DNA from: Pedobacter schmidteae
GTDB lineage: Bacteria > Bacteroidota > Bacteroidia > Sphingobacteriales > Sphingobacteriaceae
Direction of reading: 5' to 3'
Length of the DNA: 64,000 nucleotides
NCBI RefSeq assembly: GCF_900564155.1
Contig: NZ_LS999839.1
Span: 3,469,097 to 3,533,096 of the forward strand
In this document: positions 8,055 through 16,368 of the stretch, one piece after another
Position numbering within the stretch: position 1 is the first letter of the stretch
How the letters are laid out: the number at the start of each line of letters is the position of its first letter
Program-made: the position numbers and the translations under genes
The notes under the pieces: model-generated
The model's database searches: none
Told to the model about the DNA's origin: nothing
Seen by the model: only the letters and a program-made list of their open reading frames with translations

Positions 8055-9467
8055 ATGTACAGACTTAAATATTACTATATCTTTTTTCTCTTTTTCTCTG
8101 TTTCGGCCATTTCGTGCAGAAAGTATGTTGAAATAGAGCCTCAGGGTAAAATTATACCCAGTACCGTAAATGATTATCAGCTGCTGCTGAATAATAGTAC
8201 GGTATTCAACTTATCGTACGGAAGTGTTGATTATGCAACGGATGACGTAGCATTGCTGAATGATGATTTTATCAATGGATTTAATGCTTCATCTTTATTA
8301 ATTTATAAATGGGCCGACCTGTTTTATCAGGCTAATGAAGATGATGCCGAATGGAACTTGTTTTATAAGCAGGTATACAATGCCAATGTGGCTATTGAGG
8401 GCTTGCCAAATGCGAAATCGGGCGATGAAAACCTGAAACAACAATTGATGGCCGAGGCCAAAGTACACCGTGCTTATGCCTACCTGTGCCTGGTGAACTT
8501 GTATGCAAAGGAATACCATCCCGGTAGTGCAGCTACGGATATGGGGCTGCCCTTGCTGACTCAGCCGGGGTATACACAAAATCTGAAACGCGCCAGTGTA
8601 GCCGCGGTTTATGATTTGATATTGAGTGATTTAAATGCGGCAGTGGGTGTGCTGCCTCCGTTGCCGGCCAGTAAAACCACACCTTCAAAATCTGCTGCCT
8701 ATGCGCTGTTGGCCCGTACGTATCTGTATATGGGCGACTATCAGAAAGCGATGGACAATGCCACCCTGGCCTTGGGGATACAGTCGACACTCTTTAACAT
8801 GGTTCCATTTATCAATATGGGTGCTGGTTCCGGTTTACCTGATGGTTTCTTTTTGCCAACCAGTCAGAACAATCCGGAAGTGATATTGATGAAAGCCAGT
8901 AGTGATGGGGGAGGCAGTTTTCCTTTGAGTCCGGAGTTGATGGCATTGCTGGGGACCAAAGATTTGCGTACCTATTTCTTTACCTATTATGTAGGGCCTG
9001 GTGGCGATCCGATGGGTATTTTCCGCTATCCAGGTACTTACCATACTTATTTCGCACCATTTGAAACTGTTCCGGGTAGTACCCAGATGGGGCCCACTGT
9101 ACCTGAAATGATGCTGATTAAGGCGGAATGCCTGGCAAGAACCCAAAGGGGGCAGGAGGGGCTTACTGTGGTGAATGAACTTCGGAAATTCAGGTTTAAA
9201 CCGGTAGACTATACTGCTTTGACCGCAGGAAATAACGATGATGCCTTGTTGCTCATTTTACAGGAAAGAAGAAGAGAACTTTTTTGTAAAGGCTTACGAC
9301 TTTTTGATCTGAAAAGGTTTAATGCCGATCCAAAGCTGGCAAAAACCATTACCCATCCACTTAAAACACAGCAATTGACCTTGGCACCGGGAAGCAATCG
9401 TTACGTATATCCAATTGCAACCAAAGTGATCAATGCCAATCCTGAAATAGAACAAAATCCAAGATAG
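8055..9467 (+). CDS. SusD/RagB-like surface glycan-binding lipoprotein (locus 1)
   Basis: A 470-residue protein with a lipoprotein signal (SVSAISC, Cys21). The SusD helical repeat fold is visible from the AKVHRAYAYLCLVNLYAKEY helix, the SAAYALLARTYLYMGDYQKAMDNA tetratricopeptide-like segment, the EMMLIKAECLAR helix and the LLLILQERRRELFCKGLRLFDLKRFN block. It ends with the common VYPIA...NPEIEQNPR tail. SusD proteins cap their SusC partner and bind the glycan on the cell surface. The gene is 17 bases after susC and 2 bases before the double-thioredoxin gene, so all three are probably one operon. The bound glycan cannot be read from sequence; pectin oligomers are a guess from the neighbouring enzyme genes. 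Confidence 0.92.
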   Translation: MYRLKYYYIFFLFFSVSAISCRKYVEIEPQGKIIPSTVNDYQLLLNNSTVFNLSYGSVDYATDDVALLNDDFINGFNASSLLIYKWADLFYQANEDDAEWNLFYKQVYNANVAIEGLPNAKSGDENLKQQLMAEAKVHRAYAYLCLVNLYAKEYHPGSAATDMGLPLLTQPGYTQNLKRASVAAVYDLILSDLNAAVGVLPPLPASKTTPSKSAAYALLARTYLYMGDYQKAMDNATLALGIQSTLFNMVPFINMGAGSGLPDGFFLPTSQNNPEVILMKASSDGGGSFPLSPELMALLGTKDLRTYFFTYYVGPGGDPMGIFRYPGTYHTYFAPFETVPGSTQMGPTVPEMMLIKAECLARTQRGQEGLTVVNELRKFRFKPVDYTALTAGNNDDALLLILQERRRELFCKGLRLFDLKRFNADPKLAKTITHPLKTQQLTLAPGSNRYVYPIATKVINANPEIEQNPR

Positions 9468-9469
9468 CG

Positions 9470-11782
9470 ATGAAAAAATATATCATTATGCTGCTGGTCC
9501 TGATTTCGGGACCGGTAGTGAATGCCTGTGCACAGGGCATTGAATTTAACCACGGCAGCTGGGTGGAAATTAAAGCTCAGGCCAAAAAGGAAAACAAACT
9601 GATTTTCCTGGACTTTTATACAGTATGGTGTGCGCCATGTAAGAAAATGGCCATGGAGATTTTTCCTTTACCCGAAGTAGGAGCCTTTTACAATCAACAT
9701 TTTATCAATGTCAAAGTTGATGCGGAAAAAGGAGAAGGGATTATATTGGCCAAAACTTATCGCCCATCCGGATTTCCGACATTGGTTTTTACAGATGCCG
9801 AAGGTAAACAGCTTTATCGCACTACGGGTGCGGAAAATGCCGCCGAACTGATCAATCATGGAAAAGTTGCCCTGAACCCTCAGGAAGATTATGAACTTTT
9901 AAAGGCAAAATTTGCAAAAAACGAGCTGGGCAAACCCGACTTGTACCGCTATCTGATCATGGCTAAGGCAAAAGATAAGCCTAAAGCCGTAAATGAAATA
10001 TTTGACCGATATTTTGGTTTAACGAAACTGAAAGGAAAGGAAATTTTTGCAATGATGGCCGAATACGTAAACTCCAGTGAGGCGAAATCTTTCAAATACC
10101 TTCAGCAGCACCGTAACGATTTTTATCAGACCAGCGGAAAGAAGGCTGTGGACGACTATATGAAGAAAGTTTTGATAAGGGAGTTTTCGGAACGGTTTTT
10201 TTATTATGATAAACAGGAACCGGTTGACAGGTATCTTGCTGAAAAAGCCATATTAAAAAAGAAGGTTAGCCTGACTGAAAAAGATGAACTGGAACTGGAT
10301 AAATCGTATTACCAGCATATAAAAGATGAGGATCATTTTATCCAAACTGCAGCCCTGCTCATGAAAAAATACAGCTATAAGAATGATGAGGAAATCAGTA
10401 TGATCATTGGCGGCGCGTACCTGGTTAAAAAGCAGGAAAATTTATTATTGCTGAAAAAATGGGCGGAAGTAGCTGTTGCTCTTAAAAACAATACCATAAA
10501 TTATTTGGGACTGGCTATGATTTGCGATCAGCTGAATGATAAAGACAATGCGCTAAAGTATATTGAACTTTGCCTGGCCGCGTCAAAAAGAGATGACGAT
10601 GGCAAGCAGGATATGATCGGGCAGTTTAAACAGAAAATTGTAAAACATTATGAAAATCAGGGCATAATGTTTAGTCACGGTACCTGGACCGAAATAAAAG
10701 CGATGGCCAAGGTGCGAAACAAACTGATCTTTGTTGACTTTTATACCGATTGGTGTGCTCCTTGTAAACAAATGACCCTGAATGTGTTCCCTCAAAAGGA
10801 AGCAGGTGATTTTTACAACAGCAATTTCATTTCCTACAAGATTAATGCTGAAAAAGGGGAGGGACCTGCCATCGCTAAAGCATACAAAGTGTCGGGTTAT
10901 CCAACGCTTGCATATATCAATTCCAACGGTGAGGTGGTTCATCGTTTAACCAGTTCGACCGACGTTAAGGAGTTAATAGAACATGGTAAAATGGCGCTTA
11001 ATCCACGTGGTGATTATGAGCAGCTAAAGGCAAAATTTGCTACAAATGAACTGGGCAGGGAAGACATGTACCGGTATTTTGTAATGGTTAAAACTAAAGG
11101 CGACGATAAGGAAACCAAAGCAGTATTTGACAGGTATTTTGATGCCGTAGCAAAAATTGATGCAGAGACATTTAACCTGATTGCCGAAAATGTATCCTCA
11201 ACCGGTGATAAACCTTTACAATACCTTGAAAGCCATGTAAATGATTTTTCTCGTGTAATAGGGAAGGAAAAAGTAGAAAGCTACATTCGGAAGCTTTATG
11301 TGGGGGAGTTTCAATCCAACGTTTGGTACAAAGCTTATAAAGATGTGGCAGCATATGAAGCCGCTAAAACAGCACTGAACCACAAAATTAACCTGACGGA
11401 GAAAGAAGCCTTAACTTTTGATACCGACTTTTATTTGCGCATGGAGGATGAGGACAATTATATACTGAAAGCAAAAAAAATGGTGGAGACTTATTATTAT
11501 AATGATGATTTTCAGATCAGTAATGTGCTGGGGGTTGGGAGCAGATTGGTGAAGCAGGAAAAAAATATCCTGATGATGAAGGAATGGGCTGAACGTGCAT
11601 TGTTCCTGAAAAATAATTTTATCAATAATGCTACACTGGCAATCGTTTACAAGAATTTAAAAAATAAACCGATGGCCATCAGGTATATTGATATCGCTAT
11701 TGAGCAGTGCAAACAGGAGAAAAATGGATATGAAGAACGAGCGGAAATGATTAAAAAAGAAATTGAAGAGGCCGGGTACTAG
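9470..11782 (+). CDS. Periplasmic protein with two tandem thioredoxin-like units
   Basis: A 770-residue protein made of two copies of a ~375-residue unit. A signal peptide ends near residue 21. Unit 1 (about 22-396) starts GIEFNHGSWVEIKAQAKKENKLIFLDFY and holds a WCAPC active site at 53-57. Unit 2 (about 397-770) starts GIMFSHGTWTEIKAMAKVRNKLIFVDFY with WCAPC at 428-432. Each unit continues with the cis-Pro loop (GFPT/GYPT), an ALNP linker and a long helical region ending in a tetratricopeptide-like segment. Both active sites look intact, so it may be a disulfide oxidoreductase or isomerase serving envelope proteins. The start is 2 bases after the susD stop. Locus 2 also has a thioredoxin-family gene after susD, but of a different architecture. 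The substrate is unknown. Confidence 0.85.
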   Translation: MKKYIIMLLVLISGPVVNACAQGIEFNHGSWVEIKAQAKKENKLIFLDFYTVWCAPCKKMAMEIFPLPEVGAFYNQHFINVKVDAEKGEGIILAKTYRPSGFPTLVFTDAEGKQLYRTTGAENAAELINHGKVALNPQEDYELLKAKFAKNELGKPDLYRYLIMAKAKDKPKAVNEIFDRYFGLTKLKGKEIFAMMAEYVNSSEAKSFKYLQQHRNDFYQTSGKKAVDDYMKKVLIREFSERFFYYDKQEPVDRYLAEKAILKKKVSLTEKDELELDKSYYQHIKDEDHFIQTAALLMKKYSYKNDEEISMIIGGAYLVKKQENLLLLKKWAEVAVALKNNTINYLGLAMICDQLNDKDNALKYIELCLAASKRDDDGKQDMIGQFKQKIVKHYENQGIMFSHGTWTEIKAMAKVRNKLIFVDFYTDWCAPCKQMTLNVFPQKEAGDFYNSNFISYKINAEKGEGPAIAKAYKVSGYPTLAYINSNGEVVHRLTSSTDVKELIEHGKMALNPRGDYEQLKAKFATNELGREDMYRYFVMVKTKGDDKETKAVFDRYFDAVAKIDAETFNLIAENVSSTGDKPLQYLESHVNDFSRVIGKEKVESYIRKLYVGEFQSNVWYKAYKDVAAYEAAKTALNHKINLTEKEALTFDTDFYLRMEDEDNYILKAKKMVETYYYNDDFQISNVLGVGSRLVKQEKNILMMKEWAERALFLKNNFINNATLAIVYKNLKNKPMAIRYIDIAIEQCKQEKNGYEERAEMIKKEIEEAGY

Positions 11783-11794
11783 TCTGTAACCAAG

Positions 11795-11835
11795 GTGGCT
11801 GTTCAAATGATATATTTTGGACAGTCACTTTTTTA
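11795..11835 (+). terminator. Terminator of the locus 1 susCD operon
   Basis: GTGGCTGTTCAAA (11795-11807) pairs with TTTTGGACAGTCAC (11815-11828), including G-U pairs. A run of six T follows, 13 bases after the stop codon. Confidence 0.75.
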
Positions 11836-11904
11836 ATGAAATGCCGGCGAACAATAAATAGTGAATAGAAACATCTACATCAAATGAATGAACTGAACAG
11901 GTGC

Positions 11905-11930
11905 TTGTTAGACTAACATAATTATCTTCG
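11905..11930 (+). promoter_or_regulatory. Candidate promoter of the XRE regulator gene
   Basis: TTG (11905-11907), 15 bases, then TATCTTCG (11923-11930), one mismatch from the Bacteroidota -7 box TAnnTTTG. The spacing equals that of the stronger match before dinB. The predicted start of transcription lies shortly before the ATG at 11971. Confidence 0.45.
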
Positions 11931-11970
11931 ATGAAACTAAACCTAACCTCGGATAATAGGATTGAAGAAG

Positions 11971-12291
11971 ATGAATGCACGTATTGGTCAAAAGATAAAA
12001 ATGTTGAGGCGCCAGAAGAAATGGGCCCAAAAAGACATGGCAGATAAGCTGGAGATTTCTGTCCCTGCATACAGTAAAATAGAATGTGAAATTACGGATA
12101 TCAATATCACCAGATTGATGCAGGTAGCTACAGTACTGGAAGTAGATCCTTGTACATTATTGCCGGGACATAGTGTTAACGAACTGATTATAGAGGAAAA
12201 TAAACAATTAAAAGAGCAGCTTAAAAATATTGAAAAAGAAATGATGAGGTTGCAGGGGAAGCTTATTGGAATGTACGAAGCGCATAGTTAA
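11971..12291 (+). CDS. XRE-family helix-turn-helix regulator with C-terminal coiled coil
   Basis: 106 residues from the ATG at 11971; a TTG at 11962 would add three residues. The helix-turn-helix spans about residues 5-60: IGQKIKMLRRQKKWAQKDMADKLEISVPAYSKIE is the typical XRE start, followed by the VATVLEVDP helix. Residues 70-98 are rich in Glu, Lys, Leu and Asn with a heptad pattern and probably form a coiled coil for dimerisation. No ligand or peptidase domain is present. It is a stand-alone gene with its own promoter-like sequence and terminator, so it is not clearly part of either neighbouring locus. A role in controlling the pectin genes starting at 13052 is possible but unsupported. 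Confidence 0.8.
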   Translation: MNARIGQKIKMLRRQKKWAQKDMADKLEISVPAYSKIECEITDINITRLMQVATVLEVDPCTLLPGHSVNELIIEENKQLKEQLKNIEKEMMRLQGKLIGMYEAHS

Positions 12292-12342
12292 ACCTTCGCT
12301 TTTATTTCATCTGGCTCCGAAACAGCCATAGGATCTGATATG

Positions 12343-12369
12343 GGCCGCATTTTATGCGGTCTATTTTTT
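12343..12369 (+). terminator. Terminator of the XRE regulator gene
   Basis: GGCCGCAT (12343-12350) pairs with ATGCGGTC (12354-12361) around a TTT loop, followed by TATTTTTTT. The T-run overlaps the 3' end of the convergent YjbR-like gene. Confidence 0.75.
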
Positions 12370-12699
12370 TGCAGTAATGGCATTGTATCCTGTTTGCAAT
12401 ACCTCTTTTATCAGTGTAGTGGTGTAACTGTTTACATAAAGGCAGACATAGGGATAATCCTGATAATGTGGGGTGATGAAACAGCTTTCCGGATACTTTT
12501 CCAGAAATTCGGCCCTGCTCTCAAAATCGGTGCGGCAGGCAATCCACTGTCCATTTTCATGTAACCTGCATAGCAGGTGTTTTTTAATCTTTACTGAGGG
12601 CGTATCGTAATGAGAAAGGCTATCGGCTGAATCCGGAAAAGTCAAGGCAATCTGTCTCACTTGCTCAAAATCGGAAGGATTAAAATTGATTTCTTTCAT
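12361..12699 (-). CDS. MmcQ/YjbR-like protein
   Basis: A 112-residue small cytoplasmic protein of the MmcQ/YjbR family. It begins with an N-terminal helix (SDFEQVRQIALTFPDSAD), then a short strand region with KIKKHLLCRL and an ACRTDF segment. These are followed by the PHYQDYPYVCLYVNS strand and a C-terminal helix (LIKEVLQTGYNAIT). The YjbR fold is a double-wing type thought to bind DNA, but the cellular role of the family is not established. The gene is convergent with the XRE regulator and divergent from the pectate-lyase gene. No functional link to either is evident. Confidence 0.75.
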   Translation of the reverse strand: MKEINFNPSDFEQVRQIALTFPDSADSLSHYDTPSVKIKKHLLCRLHENGQWIACRTDFESRAEFLEKYPESCFITPHYQDYPYVCLYVNSYTTTLIKEVLQTGYNAITAKK

Positions 12700-13051
12700 T
12701 GGGCATACATTCCTTTTATAAAACTAAGGATTTGGAAATGATAAAAAGAAAATGCCTCTGCATTTTAGGAAAAGCTGCTGCAAAATAAATGGAGAAAAGC
12801 GTAACATATCTGCGACATTAAATGTTATTTTGACGTATAATAAATTAATCTGCTAATATTGTATAATAGAAGGCGAAAATGCTACAGTAAAAGCCATTTG
12901 ATAGGTTGCATTTTTGGGTTACTATACAATCTAACCAAATCATATCAATCAGAAATGCCAAGAAAACTGAGCCCGCCTTTATATAAACAGATGAGATTTT
13001 TTATCTAAAAAATAATTGCGTAATTTTTGGTATATCTATTATTCGAGACAC
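12700..13051 (+). promoter_or_regulatory. 352-base divergent intergenic region upstream of the pectin gene run
   Basis: AT-rich and without a credible gene. It must hold the promoters of the YjbR-like gene (leftward) and of the pectate-lyase operon (rightward). AAAATGC-CTCT-GCATTTT (12749-12766) is a perfect seven-base dyad and a possible operator or small hairpin. TTATTTTG near 12824-12831 is one mismatch from the TAnnTTTG -7 box. No binding site of a known regulator was recognised. Confidence 0.35.
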
Positions 13052-14707
13052 ATGAAAAAGAGATTTTTGCAATTCGTATTTTCAGCAGCACTTGTTGTTG
13101 CAGCGCCCTCTGCTTTCGCTCAATACCCCAATATACCTGCCGATATTAAAAAAGCTTCGGATGATATGATGAAGGAAGCTTATCGCCAGTCGGACATCGC
13201 CTGGCAAAAGGCCCTTCCAATTATTGAAAAAGAAGCTAAGGAGGGGAAACCTTATATTCCATGGGCTGGCCGGCCTGTTGATCTTCCACAGGCTGAACTT
13301 GTGGCTTTTCCAGGTGCTGAAGGTGGCGGTGCCCATAGTTTTGGTGGTCGCGGTGGCCGTGTAATTGTGGTTACCAACTTAAACGATAGCGGTCCTGGAT
13401 CGTTGCGCGATGCCTGTGAACAAGGCGGAGCCAGGATTGTGGTATTTAATGTGGCGGGTATTATCCGCATAAAAACGCCATTGATTATCCGTGCACCTTA
13501 CATTACCATTGCCGGACAAACTGCTCCGGGCGATGGGGTTTGTGTAGCCGGCGAATCGGTATGGCTCAATACTCATGATGTGATTGTACGTTTTATGCGT
13601 TTTAGAAGAGGAGAGACCTTTGTGGGCCGCCGCGACGATGCTATTGGTGGAAACCCGGTAGGAAATATCATGATTGACCACGTTTCGGCAAGTTGGGGAC
13701 TGGACGAAAACATGTCTATGTACCGCCATATGTATAACGATAGCACCGGTAAAACGGAAGTGAAACTGGCTACGGTAAATATTACCATTCAGAATTCTAT
13801 TTTTTCTGAAGCTTTAGATACCTGGAACCATGCTTTTGGTAGTACACTGGGAGGCGAAAACTGTAATTTTATGCGCAACCTTTGGGCTGATAATGGTGCC
13901 CGCAACCCTTCTATCGGATGGAACGGGATTTTTAATTTTGCGAATAACGTGATCTTTAACTGGAACAACCGGAGTACCGACGGTGGTGATTATACAGCGA
14001 TGTACAACATCATCAATAACTATTATAAACCCGGCCCGGTTACTTCGTTAAAAGATCCGATTAGCTATAGAATATTGAAGCCTGAGTCGGGGCGCAGTAA
14101 ATTGCCTTATGTGGTATTTGGGCGTGCCTATGTAGAAGGAAACATCATTGAAGGCAATGAAAAGGTAACCAAAGACAATTGGGATGGCGGTGTGCAGCTG
14201 GAAGATAAAAAAGGTAACCTGATGACTTACGATCAGGCTAAGTCGTACTTCGCGGCTATGCGGGTTAAAAAGCCTTTCCCAATGGCCGAGATGACAATTT
14301 TGCCTACTTTGGAGGCACATAAATATGTATTGGCCAATGTGGGGGCAACCTTGCCTAAGCGCGATCCGGTAGATACACGTGTGATAGAACAGGTGAGAAC
14401 AGGAAAAATTACTTATCCGGCCAATGTTAAACTATCGGATAAACCGGATTTTGAACACCGCAGGTTGCCAAAAGATTCGTATAAAATGGGCATCATTACG
14501 GATATCAGTCAGGTAGGTGGTTATCCTGAATATAAAGGCACACCTTACAAAGATTCGGATAGCGATGGAATGCCAGATAGCTACGAAACTAAAAATGGCT
14601 TAAATCCGAATGATGCAACCGATGCAGCTAAAATCACTAAAAGTGGTTACTCTAATATTGAGGTTTATTTAAACAGTGTAGTTCCGGTAAAAACAGTAAA
14701 ACCTTAA
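13052..14707 (+). CDS. Polysaccharide lyase family 1-like pectate lyase (tandem copy 1)
   Basis: 551 residues from the ATG at 13052, where a clean signal peptide begins (MKKRFLQF...AFA then QYP). After a helical N-terminal segment the right-handed beta-helix starts with FPGAEGGGAHSFGGRGGRV and GSLRDACEQGGARIVVFNVAG, a pattern of Bacteroidota family 1 pectate lyases. The calcium-site block IMIDHVSASWGLDEN (Asp209, His210) corresponds to the vWiDH motif, and ARNPS (Arg284) is a candidate catalytic arginine region. The C-terminus carries a calcium-loop motif DSDGMPDSYE in a thrombospondin type 3-like repeat. Such enzymes cut homogalacturonan by beta-elimination. The gene heads the pectin gene run and is followed 5 bases later by a close paralogue. 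Confidence 0.87.
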   Translation: MKKRFLQFVFSAALVVAAPSAFAQYPNIPADIKKASDDMMKEAYRQSDIAWQKALPIIEKEAKEGKPYIPWAGRPVDLPQAELVAFPGAEGGGAHSFGGRGGRVIVVTNLNDSGPGSLRDACEQGGARIVVFNVAGIIRIKTPLIIRAPYITIAGQTAPGDGVCVAGESVWLNTHDVIVRFMRFRRGETFVGRRDDAIGGNPVGNIMIDHVSASWGLDENMSMYRHMYNDSTGKTEVKLATVNITIQNSIFSEALDTWNHAFGSTLGGENCNFMRNLWADNGARNPSIGWNGIFNFANNVIFNWNNRSTDGGDYTAMYNIINNYYKPGPVTSLKDPISYRILKPESGRSKLPYVVFGRAYVEGNIIEGNEKVTKDNWDGGVQLEDKKGNLMTYDQAKSYFAAMRVKKPFPMAEMTILPTLEAHKYVLANVGATLPKRDPVDTRVIEQVRTGKITYPANVKLSDKPDFEHRRLPKDSYKMGIITDISQVGGYPEYKGTPYKDSDSDGMPDSYETKNGLNPNDATDAAKITKSGYSNIEVYLNSVVPVKTVKP

Positions 14708-14712
14708 ACCCA

Positions 14713-16341
14713 ATGAAAGCACCGTTATTGATACTGGCCGTAGCCGCTATTGGATTTGGAAATACAGCATTAGCCCAATATCCTGTTATTCCTCCGGCAA
14801 TGGAGGCCAAAGCAGATTCCGTTTTAGCAGCTATAGAACATCAATCTGATTTGCAGTTTGAAAAGGTAAAGGCGATTATAGATCGTGATGCAAAAAATGG
14901 TAAGCCTTTTATCCCATGGGCAGCCAAGCCGACAGATCTTCCGCAAGCTAAATTGGTAGCCTTTCCGGGAGCGGAAGGTGGCGGGGCCTATTCCTTTGGC
15001 GGTCGCGGTGGAAAGGTATATGTAGTAACCAGTCTGGCCGATGCCGGGCCGGGTTCCTTACGTGAGGCCTGCGAGCAGGGCGGTGCCCGCATCATTGTGT
15101 TTAATGTGGCTGGTATCATTCGTTTAAAAACACCGCTGATTATCCGTGCACCATATATCACCATTGCCGGGCAAACTGCTCCGGGCGATGGGGTTTGTAT
15201 TGCTGGTGAATCCGTATGGATCAATACCCATGATGTGGTAATCCGCTACATGCGTTTCCGCAGAGGAGAAACCAATGTGACCCGCCGCGATGATGCTATT
15301 GGAGGCAATCCGGTAGGAAATATCATTATTGATCATGTTTCTGCAAGCTGGGGACTGGACGAAAATATGTCGATTTACCGACACGTATACGACCCTAAAG
15401 ATGGATCTAAGCCAGTTAAATTGCCTACAGTAAATGTAACCATACAAAACTCTATTTTCTCCGAAGCATTGGATACGTATAACCATGCTTTTGGCAGTAC
15501 CATAGGAGGACTGAACAGTACTTTTATGCGTAACTTGTGGGCTTGCAACATCAGTCGCAATCCGTCGGTAGGAATGTATGGCGATTTTGGGTTTGTTAAC
15601 AATGTGGTGTTTAACTGGTGGAACCGTAGTGCCGATGGAGGTGACAATGATTCATTCTATAACTTCATCAATAACTATTATAAACCCGGACCGATTACCC
15701 CCCCGGATCAGCCAATTGCTTATCGCATCCTGAAACCTGAAAGTGGTAGAGATAAACGTTTTGCTCATTTGTTTGGCAAAGCTTATATCCACGGAAACAT
15801 TATTGAAGGCAATGACAGGGTAACCAAAAACAATTGGGATGGTGGGGTACAGGTAGAAGGCGTGGTCAATAAACAACGAATTCTGGATTCAATGCGTGTA
15901 GATAAACCTATGCCTATGGCCAAATTGAGTTTGATGGACACCCGCAAAGCTTATGATTATACGCTGACCAATGTAGGGGCCAACCTGCCGGTACGTGATG
16001 CTGTAGATAAAAGAATAATTGAACAGGTGAAAACCGGTAAAATCAATTATAAGGAAGGCGGTAAAACAGCATTGGGCAAGGCTTTTATTAAACGTCGTTT
16101 GCCGGAAGATTCCTATAAACAGGGCATTATATCGGATGTGAGCCAGGTAGGCGGGTACCCTGAATATAAAGGGAGCCCCTATAAAGATTCTGACCATGAT
16201 GGTATGCCGGATAGCTATGAACTGAAAAATGGTTTAAATCCAAAAGATGCATCGGATGCGGTGAAGATCACTAAAAATGGTTATTCAAATATTGAAAATT
16301 ACATCAATAGCGTAGTGCCTTTATCGGCTGTAAAGCCTTAA
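14713..16341 (+). CDS. Polysaccharide lyase family 1-like pectate lyase (tandem copy 2)
   Basis: 542 residues, clearly a paralogue of the preceding protein along its whole length. Shared blocks include FPGAEGGGAYSFGGRGGKV, GSLREACEQGGARIIVFNVAG, IIIDHVSASWGLDENMS, SRNPS and the terminal DHDGMPDSYE calcium loop. It has its own signal peptide (to about residue 21, TALAQYP). The main differences lie in the loop after the EDALDT/EALDT segment and in a deletion near the middle of the C-terminal half. A tandem gene duplication followed by divergence is the simplest explanation. The two lyases may differ in preference for methylation state or chain length, which cannot be read from sequence. Confidence 0.87.
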   Translation: MKAPLLILAVAAIGFGNTALAQYPVIPPAMEAKADSVLAAIEHQSDLQFEKVKAIIDRDAKNGKPFIPWAAKPTDLPQAKLVAFPGAEGGGAYSFGGRGGKVYVVTSLADAGPGSLREACEQGGARIIVFNVAGIIRLKTPLIIRAPYITIAGQTAPGDGVCIAGESVWINTHDVVIRYMRFRRGETNVTRRDDAIGGNPVGNIIIDHVSASWGLDENMSIYRHVYDPKDGSKPVKLPTVNVTIQNSIFSEALDTYNHAFGSTIGGLNSTFMRNLWACNISRNPSVGMYGDFGFVNNVVFNWWNRSADGGDNDSFYNFINNYYKPGPITPPDQPIAYRILKPESGRDKRFAHLFGKAYIHGNIIEGNDRVTKNNWDGGVQVEGVVNKQRILDSMRVDKPMPMAKLSLMDTRKAYDYTLTNVGANLPVRDAVDKRIIEQVKTGKINYKEGGKTALGKAFIKRRLPEDSYKQGIISDVSQVGGYPEYKGSPYKDSDHDGMPDSYELKNGLNPKDASDAVKITKNGYSNIENYINSVVPLSAVKP

Positions 16342-16368
16342 AATATTTATTCATCTTCTTAAACAGAT

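Noticed and set aside
13016..13051. Upstream TTG start for the first pectate lyase
   Set aside because: The ATG at 13052 gives a regular signal peptide, while the extra 12 residues would break it.
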